A stretch of DNA of 64,000 nt from Sipunculus nudus (GCA_026874595.1 CM049306.1:18283019-18347018); one strand, 5' to 3'; positions 14,089 through 26,930 are shown, counted from the first letter of the stretch. A program made the numbers and translations. The notes: generated from the sequence alone by a model not told the origin.

Positions 14089-14415
14089 CATAAATAAACA
14101 TATAAACAATGTTCTAATGTACAGTATATTCCTTTATCTTTGCAAAGTGACAGGGACATGTGAGTTTAACATTACTCCTGTAATGTCTCATTTAAAATAA
14201 ACAAAATGAAGAAAAATAATGTAGATAGGGCATTAAGATATCCAAAATGAATAAGAGCCCCTCGTCTCAAAGCAGTTAAGGAAGCGATACCTAATTAACT
14301 TACAATGCCCTTTTCGTAAGATCCTTTGGAACTTTGATGCAACTTTTGAAATAAAAAGAGCTGGTAGCACTTATCACCATTGAAATTTATGTGATGACAG
14401 TAGTTCGGGACATTT

Positions 14416-14484
14416 TAATAATAATAATAATAATAATAATAATATTAATAATTATTATTATTATTATTAATATTATTATTTTTA

Positions 14485-14515
<31 letters not shown>

Positions 14516-14528
14516 TATAATTTATTAT
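14416..14528. repeat. (TAA)n / (ATT)n microsatellite
   Basis: TAA units run into ATT units (reverse-complement phase), giving a palindromic AT trinucleotide array able to fold back on itself. It produces a spurious poly-isoleucine frame. Confidence 0.9.
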
Positions 14529-16025
14529 ATTCCGTTTAAGATTTTTATCCAGCAAAGTGAAACACTAAGTCTGACGTTCAAGGTGGCCACAAGGGATTTA
14601 TGACCATGTTGCTTGTAGAACATAACCTGTTAACGGACGAACAGATAGCCATGCCAACAGCTGAGATAATCATCGGTAAGCCGAGTTAAAATAGTCTGCT
14701 GAAGTGGCGATCACTTTATTCTATTGCCATATATATTGGTTGTATTGTATATTTGATAACAAGAAAAAGGCCATTTTCAGCATTTGTCACTATCACCCTC
14801 GGGAAGAACCTGATCTGTAAACACTTATAGAGTGCTTTAGGAGTATATTCTGGAACCATCTAAAACGTTTATTTATATATTTGAGCTATATGTTCTGTGT
14901 TTACAATACATGTCGCTATAAATCACTTTTGTCCAATTTTTCTATTTCTCTGTTGCTGCAGTTGTGCTCTGTTTTTGCTCTGTCGTATCCAAAGTTTTGA
15001 AAGCCGAAACGCAGCAGTGATATATACTGTTTTTATGTGGTTGCCAGACATGTAATGCTACAATCTTTCTTTATGAATAAATGCTGGTATCATATGCAGC
15101 CTGCTATGTTTTAACTTAATAATTCGGGAGAGGAATGCAGTCAATGTAAACTGTATAATGATATAATAACCAACCAGCCAGCCGGCTACACTATATAAAG
15201 CCAGGTAGTAATCATCCACCAAACCCCGGAGATGAAACATCAGGCAAAATGGTCTGTATTTATTAACATATTTAAGCAGTAAAATCCCGCCCGACCGGCT
15301 GCTGTGGTCAAGGGGTAGAGCGCAAGATTCGTGCAAAGCCATGATATCGAAATGGAAATCTTCAAAGTACATAATACTTAATCAATTATTAAAAAGTGGA
15401 GGCGGTTGCCTCCAGCAAAAAAAAAAAAACCCAAGAACAACAGTTTTATATGTATATCTTCTACATCCATCAAGCAGACAATTTCACGAGAAGGCAGTAT
15501 GAGGTCAGGCAGTATTTATCTGTATACTTAAATATAAACCAGCATGTGCCTTATGCAGATATAAAGGCTGGGTTATGTATAAGATAATAGATGCATGATT
15601 AAATTTAGTTCAGATATATTATGAATGTTAATTCTGAGGGCGTGTTGTTATGTTTAAACAGTCATGACTGTAGACATTTAAATGATTTATTTTGGGTTCT
15701 ATGTGTGCTTTAAATTGTCTGTGATACCCCTGTGTGACACCTATTAATATTATTCCGAATGGATTTTAAGCCTCGCCTTTATAGGGCAAAATATGATTCA
15801 TAAATTTATTCATATTGATTTTGTGAGCTTCGTATAGGCCAAATATTGATATTCCTGTAACAGTTTTACCTAGGTATTTAGGCAAAGAAAATTATATATA
15901 TTACCTCATTCTCCCAGGATCTTTCATATTAAGTTTTTTTTAGTTTTTTTGAGGGTTTAATATATAAACTTAATTTATTTTACAAGGATGGGGCAAATAG
16001 TTATTAAATTTAATCTATCACTCTG
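14529..16025. other. Intergenic with a faint tRNA-like SINE head near 15.3 kb
   Basis: At about 15,303-15,345 the plus strand reads TGGTCAAGGGGTAGAGCGCA, which resembles a tRNA D-arm/A-box. The downstream B box is lost or degenerate. Nothing else supported. Confidence 0.3.
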
Positions 16026-16059
16026 TATGGCTCAGGTGGTTGCATTCGGAAGTGTCTAG

Positions 16060-16190
16060 AGGTGGAGGGAACCTAAAACCCGGAGAAAACCACCTGCCTT
16101 GGATGGGCCACTATACTCACTCTCTTAGCCATGCCGGGATCGAACCCTGGTCGCCAGCGGAGAGCCGAGTGTTTAACCCCTCAGTTTGTT
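16060..16190 (-). mobile_element. tRNA-derived SINE (conserved GGTTTTCTCCGGGT core)
   Basis: On the minus strand there is a degenerate tRNA-like head (CTGAGGGGTTAAACACTCGG), then a perfect pol III B box GGTTCGATCC (plus 16,137-16,146), then the core GGTGGTTTTCTCCGGGT (plus about 16,078-16,094) and a T/C-rich continuation. The same order of blocks occurs in the copy at 29.49-29.64 kb. SINEs of this layout are known in molluscs and other metazoans; I cannot name the family with certainty. A second A-box-like word (TGGCTCAGGTGG) lies just outside, at 16,028-16,040 on the plus strand. Confidence 0.7.
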
Positions 16191-17040
16191 ACATGAACCT
16201 TTATTGTTTTAGATAAAACCACACTGAGAAAATCAAGTAGGTGTGATAAAACAGTTCCTCGGAGTTCTTTTTGAGAACCAGATGGTTTTATATGGAATAT
16301 CTCTTTCTTCTGCAAACATTTTCACATTTAAGCGGGTTCTTGTTATCATATCGTAAGTTCCTGCTTGGACTTCCGTTGGGTTAAAAAAATCCCGACATAC
16401 CATTAAAAAGCCCGGATGTTACCCCTGCGCATATATAGAAATATGATACTTTTCACATAGAAAACCAAAGCTTATGCTTTATTGTCGATAAAGTTTAATG
16501 AAGAGGCCTGACAGGAAGCCTATAAATGAACTCCAATGGTTTCACGTCAGAGAACCCTAAGGAGTTCTACCTATCACCAAAGTTTTCATAGAATGAATGT
16601 GCCCAAGAACATAATGGTTTCAACTTGGAGACTTGAGTTCCGTATTCCAATTCCCAAATAAAAATGCATTAATGAATACTAATATATAAATAATATATAA
16701 ATATATGAAAGACGTAGATATTATACTGCCACAAGCTGATATTATAAAAGAGTCATATTAGTCATATCCCTGAACACTCAATTTAAAAAGCCTTTGGCTT
16801 TCATCAAGAGATTCTTGAGGCATTCCATTTTAAAGGTATACAGATTTTTGGTCGCTATTCAAATTTGGTTTTTATCTCCTTATGTGAGGTTATAAATCAA
16901 TATGCCGAATTTAAGAACTGATCTCAATTGATAAGGAAGGTCTCAATTTTAGCCAATGGATAACATTTATTTTATCCAGCTATGGCTGTTTACACAAATT
17001 AAATAATCAAGAATAAAAGCGAAACTAAGCTAATCCTTGC
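16191..17040. other. Region downstream of the GPCR exon (its intron or 3' part)
   Basis: Transcriptionally downstream of the receptor exon on the minus strand. If the donor at 17,044 is used, this is intron and the final receptor exon lies here or further left. I could not identify it. Confidence 0.4.
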
Positions 17041-17044
17041 TTAC

Positions 17045-17979
17045 CTGAATGTGCGATGCAGCAAGCCATATATCATTGCGTTACTTCCGGTAGCCGCACA
17101 GTAAAAGAATGTAAACAACATGTACCAACCTCTGTGCAAATGACCACTTAAATCCAGAGCTTTCAAAAATGCAAATGGCGCATACCCAAGGAGATTTACA
17201 AGACTGCACACAGCAGTAGTTCTGGCAAGGGACACCTGTCTTTTCTTGAACTGTTTTCTAGCATGGGTCAAAGAGGCATCGCCAGTCTGACGTTTTATGA
17301 CGTTTCTGCTGACCTTAGAATTCATGCGGAAGATGCTGCCGTAACAAAAGCTCATGACACCACAGGGGATCACAGTATAGAAGCAATAAATGTACATTTG
17401 AATATGACCTAACCCTGGGTAAAAGAGACAGTCCAATCCGACATCTATGTCCTCCTGTCCTGTCACTTCATTCACAAAGGTAGGTATCAGAAGAGATATG
17501 GCGATGAACCAACAAACAAAGACGCTCACCACGTTAGCAGTTCTTGTTATCAGAATTCTCGAGTCCTGGACTATTATCATGTATTTCTGCATTGAAATAC
17601 ACATCTGATGTGCCACAGAGCTCGCAAAACAGGTACAACTTGAGTACATGTAGATTTTACATCCTAAAATCCCGAACTCCCATTTGCTTGTCAAATGTGT
17701 CCAAAACAAAATGGGAGAAGCCACGGAAAGAAATATTATATCAGGAACCACTAAAAAACCAACCACAAAATTACTGCGGTTGAATAGTTTCTTGTCCGTT
17801 AGCAGAGCGACAATGATAAGACTGCTGCCGACAAGGCATTGTAGAAACGTGATCGGTATCACAATCAAAGACGAAAGTCTCGTACCAAAATCTAACTTAT
17901 TATTGTCAGTAACTGAAGAAAAATTCATCTTGATCTCAAAAACGGGTTCGCCTGACAAACTGTTGAAAATAGGACTCAT
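17045..17979 (-). CDS. Class A (rhodopsin-type) GPCR, orphan, melatonin-receptor-like helix 7; 3' end spliced
   Basis: A seven-transmembrane receptor in the plasma membrane, expected to signal through heterotrimeric G proteins; ligand unknown. Visible: N-terminal sequon NFS (19-21); TM1 about 36-60; TM2 about 71-93 with D80; the WxFG motif of loop 1 (W100) and C107, which pairs in this family with C184 of loop 2; TM3 with MQKY (130-133) in place of DRY; TM4 about 150-170; TM5 about 194-217 with a proline; basic loop 3 (RKQFKKRQ); TM6 about 253-275 (LGYAP in place of CWxP); TM7 about 285-307 ending NAMIY, where most class A receptors have NPxxY. NAxxY followed by GLL..FR is typical of melatonin-type receptors, so that group is a fair guess. 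The apparent stop after FR is intronic: the exon ends TTCAG|GTAAGC (donor at 17,043-17,044), leaving a two-base codon remainder for a short tail exon. Start is the first ATG; M18 has the better -3 A context. Confidence 0.85.
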
Positions 17980-20669
17980 ATAGTCGGTCGTTCTTACTGC
18001 AGTATATGGTACGCGTATTTTTTTTTATTAAAACCTATGTCCTCTGTGCAGTTTTTTCTACATTCCTAATTCGTCAGATTTCATTCCGTGATGTAAGCGG
18101 CTGTGATGTTTGCTAATCTGCTGTAAAACCGCTGTAATCCCGGGAGCCAATTCTAGTTAATCCTTGACGCGAGGTTCAGCTGAGTCGTGCATTAGTGTCG
18201 TGGTGATGGTGATCATCATCATAATCATCATTTCAGCTTAACTTGTTATTTTAACTGTTAGTTGACACTTCTTTAACCATTTTCAGTTGTCGTCGATCTT
18301 GCGGCACGTTCCGCACCTAACCCCAAGTCTTACCTGCGACTGTCTGAGGTGCGATGTGGTGTGGACGGAATCGATTTGCTCCGGCTAAAATACCTGTTAC
18401 ACCGGAGAGCATCAGTTTTAATGTGTCTCTGCGGTTAATTGTTCAGATGGGAGAACGTGACGCAACAGATACATGAATGTCACGTTTTAAGTATTACAGA
18501 CATCCTTCTGGGTGACAGACGTGCGACCTTAGGCAGTGTTCACCTACAGTGCCCTTACAGGACGGACCTGATGGATTTCGCTATAGGTGTTTTAGCAAAC
18601 TCTCCCGGGATAGAGATTCCGGTCCGGTTCTGATGATCAGCCTAAATATAACATGGGATCCTTTTTAGAGAATCAACATATTAACGTATCTTGCGATCTA
18701 GAGAGGGTATCACTAGCTCCGCTCCCCAGCAGCGGTCTGCCAGAGCTGCTAATTATATTTGTCAAGTAATCATGGCGGGGCAAAATTCCAGGCTGCAGCC
18801 GGGTGCAAAAAAACATCTCACCTGAGTCCGTACACATTAGATACATATCAGCGTTTGCATTACCTAGCTATTGTGTGTGCTGAACTAAGTAAATAACTGA
18901 GCAGGAGTAGATGCAGTGTGAGAGTTCGTGACTGAACTGTAAGAAGTGAATCAACTTGCGTCAAGTCCCAGTGTTTGAAGTAATCCGACCCGTCCGTCCA
19001 TTAACACCTGTACATTAATGTAATGGGTTTATATATTATTAAGCCAATATTAGGTATGAGCGTTTGGACCTTGAGAGTTGATTAATTTCACCTACTATTA
19101 AAACGGATGCTTATCAATATCGATGAATTTTATTAAAACTAGCAAGAATTATGAGGTACTTGTTTGACTGTTTTACTGGATTAATCTTCAGCACATACTC
19201 ACATGTGAAAACTTAATTAAATATAAAATTTGATAAGAGATCATAATAATCGATCACAAAGTCAAACAATATTGCCCACCAGTCCAGAAAAATGGAAATT
19301 CTTGATGTCAATTCTTTTCTGATGCCGTTAAGGATTTTTTCCAAATTATTTTAACTGAGGGTAGTATCTACAACAAACGGCCTGACATATAAAGCTTTAT
19401 ATTCGATTTTTTTAATGTATGCATATGTGCGCAACAAATTTCATCGTGTTATTACCAGAATATTCTATTCAAAATTTTCTCTGATACCAAGACTGTGACC
19501 GTCAGATCATATATGTTTAAATAGCCTCATATAATTACATGTAACAAATTCATTAAACGCCATGACTTTAGAATTCAAATAACAAGAACAAAAATCAGCT
19601 TTATATAAGCACTCATAATATACACAAAAGACTCTTGGTGCTAAGTATTTCTCTTTTATAATTGGGATAAGAATTAACGGTTTCGATATTGATACAGGTT
19701 ATTACGAGGAATTTATCACAACACATTTTGCAAGTTTGTATTTTCATCCATCTGAAAACTTATTTTATAGCTTTATTTTTATGAATTATTATTATATAAG
19801 AATTCAATAAAATATTTTTATTACCTTCCAGTTAATTGACCAAATGGGGGGGGGGGGGGGTCTTTTAAGACCTCTAGTTAAAATTTCCCTTTAGTCTTTT
19901 TTACTGAACACACGTTTGTACAGCACTGGACAGGTCATAAACTGATCATTCCACCAATATGATGATGAACTCTAAACTGTATTAGTTCGGCTGATTGGAT
20001 TTTACTATAGTTTCCTCAGATATGCAACATAGGGACCCTCAGTTTTCTTTACCTGCTTTTGAATAATCGAAAACCAAAATAAAATAATATTATTATGATT
20101 ATCAAATATAAGTTTTGTTTAATCCAGGAAAAGATAGCCTCAGCCTTTAAACTAGAAGAGCACTCAGAGAGCGCAGATCTCCGCCATTTCCGCTTATTAC
20201 CCACATATAACATTGTCTGAAATGAAGCATTTTCCGTTAAAAAAATTCCTGACTCCAGATGGAGATTGTTCCTTGTATCATTTCCGAGAAAGGTCCATCA
20301 AATTACGTTTATAATTATTAATTCATCTAAATACAAACAGGTATATTTCCAGGTTATAATTTTTTTCTATATGAACTTGCTACTTAAATGGTCTTATGCA
20401 CGCGATAATTCATTAGTTATCAGATAATTGATCGGGTTATTGGAGAGCATTTTTTTCTATGCTGATTGAATTGGTCAAAATGGGGAGTGATTACTATGGC
20501 TTGTCACCAGGCAACCCAAGAACACTATTACTGATGACGTGACGCTAGGTTTGTTTGATATCCTTTTGTGTAAATATAATAGCGTGGCAGTGAACAGCGG
20601 GTTGATAACGACCGAATCAGTTACAATGTTAGATAAATAAGGCATCATATCATACAGATAGGCGTTGTA

Positions 20670-20670
<1 letters not shown>
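17980..20670. other. 5' flank of the GPCR and intergenic
   Basis: 18.06-18.65 kb is richer in CpG and GC than its surroundings and would be the upstream region of the minus-strand receptor; it could hold its promoter or a 5' UTR exon. No TATA box is evident. A G run of about 14 bases sits near 19,846-19,860. The rest is AT-rich with no supported exon. Confidence 0.4.

Positions 20671-20672
<2 letters not shown>

Positions 20673-20725
<53 letters not shown>
20673..20725. repeat. (TA)n microsatellite
   Basis: About 26 uninterrupted TA units. Confidence 0.9.
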
Positions 20726-20729
<4 letters not shown>

Positions 20730-21249
20730 CAAGTAGTACAGCTGATCAAACAGAAATTAATGGCGTTTTGCTTGCACCTCAGAAATTTACATTTACACAC
20801 AATTATTGTGGATTGTAACGTCCCACTCGCATTTTATATAAAATTTGGTAAAGATTTATTTGAAAATTAATATTATGAAGATCTAGATTACCTCCAAACC
20901 TTAACAGATTGCTCCAAACCTCAAGCATTAATATACCTATCCTGACCGAAATCTTTATGAGAGTAGGATGGAGTGGCGCAGACAAGGGGCGCGTAATATG
21001 GCGTGATGGCGTCCCTCAGTGGGTTTAATCAATAAAACAAAGCAGTAATTATTGTGTCAATAGATACGCCATTAAAAAAACGTGGGAGATTAGATTTGAA
21101 GGCAGGATTCTGACGGGAGCTCAGGGTTCACGCTAGTACTGTGCACTCAAAACGTGGTACAAGGATTTAACCGCACACGGAAAGGTACACGCTTATCTCA
21201 TGTCAACCAACTCGCTTCATATATTTCATTATCATACAAAAATGTAAAA

Positions 21250-21318
21250 AAAAATAGTTGTCGATAAAATTCCAAGCGCACCTTGTTAACTTCAGTAGTA
21301 TTTCTCTCTGTCTGTCTG

Positions 21319-21349
<31 letters not shown>
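21250..21349. repeat. CT/CTGT microsatellite with the same left flank as the 3.4-kb array
   Basis: The left flank contains TTGTCGATAAAATTCC and CCTTGTTAACTT, matching that at 3.38-3.41 kb. The array starts as mixed CTGT/CT and becomes pure CT. A second copy of the same microsatellite-bearing repeat. Confidence 0.75.
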
Positions 21350-22686
21350 TCAAGAACAGTTTCGGTCAAATACACTGGGTCTCAGTCAAAGAAAATTACA
21401 TTTGGGCTAATGCAGTACAGCTTTAAATCTTATTATTGTAAAAAAGTTAATATGTCTACCTGAACACATAATATGATTATAGGCTTTTCCTGCCACACCA
21501 TCGACACCTGTTTTCAGCATCTAATTACTGGGTGTTCCAACCCCTAATATCAAATATTTTGTTATATGCTAAAATATAAAAGTTAACAAAAATCTAATCT
21601 GTACACTTATTGCCTATCCTGTGCTCGATTTGAAATGGCATATCCGTAAATTACTGACCCACTTGGCCCGAACACAGCAGAGGGTTATAGCGCGCACTGC
21701 GCATGCTCGTGGAAACTTTTTTTTTATACTTGTATTCCCATTGCCGTCCTTTGTGATCGGCTCTATAGTGAGCCAGCAGCTGTCTTGGCTGTAAAGCTTG
21801 GCTTTTCTACTTTAATCGTTGGAGCTATAACAAATATGGTCTTCTTTTGTCGAACCCGAACACTGAGTGTCGCTTATCGCCATCAGATGACGCTAGTGTA
21901 GTGGGAAAGACATTTCATCTCATATTGTGAGAATATTTTGCATATCAGCAAAATCAATTTTCCTTTGAGTTTTAGATACCCGTTGATGGGTCAATTTATG
22001 TTTCTTAAGGCCAGCATACAACACCAATAACATATAGATCATTAGGACTGATCAGCACGTACCAGGTACCCCGCAAGGCAACATTAGAGAGTGCAGAACA
22101 TTTGAACAGCTGCATAATGGATGCCAAGATGCATACCTTTATTATCTTAAGATTACGGTCACCCGTAACCGTACAATCTTTTATAACTTTTATAACTGTA
22201 TAACTTGGGGCTTTGCGTCAGCCCTTTCGACCTGGAGTGCAATTTTCAGATGAATACTATCACCGGGTCTGTGTAAATACCTACTCTCTTTCAGAAATAA
22301 GGGCGTGATGCCAACAGATGGTAGTACATACTTATTGTTTCTGCAGTTCTTAAGTACGGTTATAAAAAATAATTGAAAAGTGGAGGTGAGAAACACCACT
22401 GGATATAATGTGTAAACGCTAAGCCTGCACGGGCATTACATTTCCGATCTACACCTAACCGAATAACTGAAATATACCTAAGAAATCTACATGGACAAGA
22501 CAGATACATTTATGTTCCAAGCATTTCTATTATCTAAAGAAAGATGAAGAACTAAAGACATTTTTAGTGGATTCAGAATGCCCTGAAACATTATACATAG
22601 GCAAAACATTGTTGATATACGATACTGAGAGACCGAAGTCTAATTTTTGGGCCTGTCATAAATGCTCATACCTGACGGTTGCAGAA
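21350..22686. other. Intergenic, nothing recognised
   Basis: No supported exon or element. A CpG-containing patch lies at 21,660-21,720. Confidence 0.4.
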
Positions 22687-22770
22687 TAGTTTAGGTGGTA
22701 AAATACATATCTATAGCATTATAGATGCAATACCGTCATTGCAGGTCTCAGGTTCAAGCTACTCTGAACA
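22687..22770 (+). repeat. tRNA-like repeat, copy 1 of a local duplication
   Basis: Begins TAGTTTAGGTGG (A-box-like) and contains GGTTCAAGCTAC (B-box-like) about 55 bases later, followed by ACTCTGAAC. The outer words AGAATAG and CTACTCT could pair at six of seven positions like an acceptor stem, but the internal arms do not fold as a tRNA. Copy 2 starts about 227 bases downstream. Confidence 0.6.
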
Positions 22771-22911
22771 CAATAAGAATTTCGGGAAGGTAATGACCTG
22801 TTTTGCGCTGTGTTGCAGTAATATATTGTGTATGTAGTTAATAAAAACACTGATTCGTGAGATAGAAAAAAAATATATCCTTAGATATACCGGTATAATA
22901 CAATATTGTCT

Positions 22912-22996
22912 GAACTTTAGGTAGGAAAATATATAGCTACAGCATTATAGATGTAATACCGTCATTGGAGGTCTCAGGTTCAAACTACTCTGAAAT
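22912..22996 (+). repeat. tRNA-like repeat, copy 2 of a local duplication
   Basis: Shares with copy 1 the blocks AGCATTATAGATG.AATACCGTCATTG and AGGTCTCAGGTTCAA.CTACTCTGAA, differing at about ten positions. The B-box-like GGTTCAAACTAC is retained while the A-box-like part has decayed (TTTAGGTAGG). Divergence implies an old duplication or two insertions of one SINE head. Confidence 0.6.
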
Positions 22997-25970
22997 GGTC
23001 CGTCACCAGAGAGCAGTATATGATACATCTGTGACAAACAAAATTAAATCAAGGGTCATATTTGATGTTTAACAACATGTCAACTTAGTAAATTCTGTGA
23101 AATTGAATTTTACTTTGAATTTGATAACCTTGTGGATTTCCGGCTCACCAGGAAACTTTTTTTGTCTGTCATTAGGCCATGCATACATCCAAAGCCTTAT
23201 CGTCAAACTCTACGAGCGGTCGAGGAAAATTGTGAAAACTTGAAACGAAATTTCGATAGAACAATAATGTGTGTTATACAAAGTATTTCGGTATTCTGTC
23301 AATTTTACTCTGAAAACCGCAAGGTAAAATATCACTTGATCATCATAATTCTCTAAAGTTAGCGACATATATATGGCCCACGGAGATGGGTCATACAATA
23401 AAGAATAAGGCAATGGTTTTGTTGGCACTGATTACAGAGCGAGGTGGAAAGTAACTAAATGATAATACGCTAGGATTAACTAACTGTACAATTTAAGGCA
23501 TCGGGACAGAGCTCCGAAATGCTGCTGATAAAGGCTACCCACTCCTTTTTTTGGTGTTTTGACATAAAAAAAGCATGGCCACCAGTTACGAAAACTTCTA
23601 TTGGCAAAATGTATCGATCATAATCTCCAAAAACTACTCAAAGAACGGAAAACTGAGAGGGGGACCAGTCTATATAAATATCATTAGAGGTAAGAACATG
23701 GCGCACTTAGAGGGGACGCTGGCGGCATGGCTTGGTAATTCTCCAGACAGAAGATCAAACAAACACTTCTTTTCCTCGAAGTAGTGCAGCAGGCGGAGTT
23801 ACTGTCACAAGCAGCCAAACATTCTTATTAAAGAACTGGTTAAACACGCCGAATTCGGCGGAGAATGGCCCGGTGGCGTCAATACAGGTCTAGGAGATAA
23901 TCTGGTAAAGCTAACACAGGTGAAAGAAGGTTGTCGAGTTACAAAGCAACATTTTAATGGAGGTTAACTCCATGTGATCATTGAATTTGTGTCGGAGAGT
24001 GTATACCATACCAAACGGGCGAATTCACTGAATCGCACAGCCCACGTTTGATAAAATAAAACTTGCACCTGGTCTGAATAGTCCTTTCAGTTGTTACATT
24101 GGAGCTCCCTGCCAGAGTTTATTTGAAAGGCCAATCCTCTTGTCATATTATGAACCGAATAAATAAAATTTTCTCGTCAATGGCACGTACTTGTCGACTT
24201 GGCCCTCGCTATGCCACGGTAGGTCAAAGGTCGGATCTTTGTGTAAGCTCGCGGCGGAGATAAGGGCCTCGTCTAAATGGACCGATACATGCTCTTTAGA
24301 TGTACCCACGTTATTATATGCTGTAAGTGATGTTTACATACGTGCCTAAAATATACGTCATATAACGGTTTTAATACCCGACTGTCATTTGTTTTGGTAA
24401 ATCAGTCAGAACAGAGACATTATTACCAACAGCGGTATGCACGGATCACGTGTATTTTATCAGGAACGTGTACAAGACGACTGAGTACAGAAAACTGGTG
24501 CCGTTATTTCAATTTATTTTACAGAAAAGATGACTTGCACAATATATTTGTGCGATTACACATCATGAACGCAAGCTAATTGTTTCTCTAGGATTGTTTG
24601 ACAACTATATAGATTTGTCATAATGAATTTGGAAAATTTACCTATTAAAGAGTTCTAGTCATTTTTTCGAAATTGTCATATGAACGGAAATTGGCAATCG
24701 TCTCGGTCCAGCCATTCAAAGAAGATACGTCATTTTGGTTCTAGGAGATGAGAGAGCGCCTGGGTTTCAAAAATGATAACGAAGCGGCACAGTTTCCATC
24801 ACATATCTCTCCCAAGGTTAAATACCTACACGAAACAGGTAAGCCTTACAACAACACTTGGAACACTCTTTATACATCAATAGTCGGCGCATAATAAAAC
24901 GATAACACATACTGTAGACCCAGCCGTTTGTTAACCAATCGGTTTTGGTTAAGCTCATCTTGTACCAAATATACAACTTTATTAAGTTCAAATCACTGGT
25001 TCTACTGAAATATTATTACTCGTTTCATTGGAATAGTTATTAGTGTTTATTGGCCTAGATAAAACTTACGTGCCCTTACAATAAGTAAAATCGGAATTAA
25101 TCGTTTTATTACACACAAAAATTTCAGTAGTGGTAATATTATCACAAACGTATTGACAACAAAACTAATAAAGTGCCTGACTAGGGATACAGCAGGTATC
25201 ATTTTTGCAGCTTTTAGAAGAGAAAATTAAGTAACCGCTAAGACAGAAGGGGTTCTTTAGGATTCTTTATAGAACATATTATTTAAATAGTTCCAGTAAA
25301 GTTTTTGTTGTGGTCAGACATTCTTAAAAAAAAGTACACATGGAAGGTTATTATACCATTGTTGATAATTTGGGCATTTGAAGTGCAATAGTTGGCGGTG
25401 TTTATGTGTCCCCTTGATAACAGCAAGAGAGGTCAGTTTGTAAAGTGTCATTGAGAGGATAAGTTTTAGTAAAATTGAAGTGGGGGATCATTGTTGGTTT
25501 GTTTTATAATGTTAATGATAGAATGAGATATGGTGTAAAAAGCAGCATATTTATGCTAGTACCAGTTAATTCATCATTAATAGCTATTAACTGCTTTATT
25601 TTTAGTATGTAATCAAATTAGTAGGCCTACCTGTCATGAATAACTCGCTATAGCCTTATTGCAAACAACATTTGTAGGAATAACACATGTAGATACAAAT
25701 GTATCAACACCCTTAAACATGATGTACTAGTCGGACACTTTTGCATTGGCTAATGATCACTACTACTACTACCACATCTTTCACTACTCCTTCTATTACT
25801 TCTACTACTACTGTTATCTCTACTGCTGCCACTATTATTAACCCTACTTATTTTAATCCTTATTATATTTTTCGGATGAGGACGCGGTCATCCTTAGCGC
25901 GTTCCTCTGGCTTAAAATAGGAAAATCTTCGCAGATAGATTACCACCATAAGACTGTTTTCGAAGTACTT
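22997..25970. other. Intergenic; one DR1-like motif
   Basis: Contains AGGTCAAAGGTCG at 24,221-24,233, one base off a DR1 nuclear-receptor half-site pair. Around 25,760-25,860 there is a degenerate ACTACTACT/CTACTTCTAC trinucleotide stretch. No supported exon. Confidence 0.4.
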
Positions 25971-25971
25971 C

Positions 25972-26930
25972 CTATTATTTTATTTTATTTCAGTATATTT
26001 ATACAGGGTAGCCTGTTCAGTAATATAGTTCTTCCGAAGGGCCCTGTAACCTTAAAACATGATATAATAATATCTGGTACAAAGATTATAAAATACACTG
26101 TATGCATATGTTACACAATATATGAATCATCAAAGATACTTGTACATAAATATTATATACATGACAAGTAAGTCAGTCATGATATGCAACAATACTTAAA
26201 ACGCTACAATAGGTCAAATTCACTTTATGCGTGAACAACATAGTCGTATATAAAATTATGTAATACATTTCATGGGTAATGTATGTAAGAAAACGAGTAA
26301 AATGCACTATAATCGTAAAAACTAGTAAAGACGTGGTTATAAAATACATTAAAGACAGGTATTGACAATGCATATTAGGAAATAACATTGTCTTTAGGTT
26401 GTAATGCTAAGACTTTAAAAGAAACGCTTTGGTCTTTTGTTTAAAAGCATTTAAAGATTTTATAGACCTGATCTCGTATGGTAAGGTATTCCATACTGAA
26501 GGGCCTCTGTATAAGAAGCTATTTTTGAAGAATTCATTTTTTCGGTTTTGGCAATAACAGAAGGCCACTTTTAGCGGATCTGGTAGAATGATCATGCGTA
26601 TCATTGAACCATATGAACTGTTTTGGATTATGGATATTCATTTGATTGACATATTTATGCATCAGGATACATATGAAATACTCACAACGTTTAGAGACTG
26701 TTAGCCATTGTAGCTGTTGTATCAGAGTGGCGCTTGGAATTCATAATCATAGCAGCTGGTTTCAATACGTGCAGCACAATTTTGAATTTTTTGCAGTTTT
26801 CTGTGGCAAATTGAGGTTTTCGTTTTGTCCCATACACTCATGGCATAGTCGATATGTGGCTAAATCATGGTATTATAGACTGTTATAAATGTATTTATGG
26901 ATAGTACTTTACTTTATTCCTTGTGGTATT
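25972..26930 (-). mobile_element. Decayed, 5'-truncated non-LTR retrotransposon (LINE) with RT C-terminal remnant
   Basis: The minus-strand frame at 26,407-26,604 ends with FLYRGPSVWNTLPYEIRS followed by LNAFKQKTKAFL, the standard C-terminal signature of LINE reverse transcriptases (R..F...GP.VWN.LP..IR.S.S...FK). Upstream (26,605-26,885) the same homology continues in broken frames: YNTMI-stop-PHIDYAMSVW, then LQKIQNCAARI, both typical of the RT region after the palm domain. Stops and frameshifts show it is dead. The 3' end carries GGGTAGCCTGTTCAG (plus orientation) and an AAATAAAATAAAA tail at about 25,974-25,990. Similarity is lost beyond about 26,900, consistent with 5' truncation on insertion. 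Clade (CR1/Jockey-like group) not resolved. Confidence 0.85.

Noticed and set aside
15058-15372. 104-codon minus-strand frame
   Set aside because: Its middle is the reverse translation of the tRNA-like SINE head at 15.3 kb.
22687-22770. A tRNA gene
   Set aside because: Acceptor-like ends pair at six of seven positions, but the T-arm and anticodon arm do not fold, and the segment is duplicated as a repeat.
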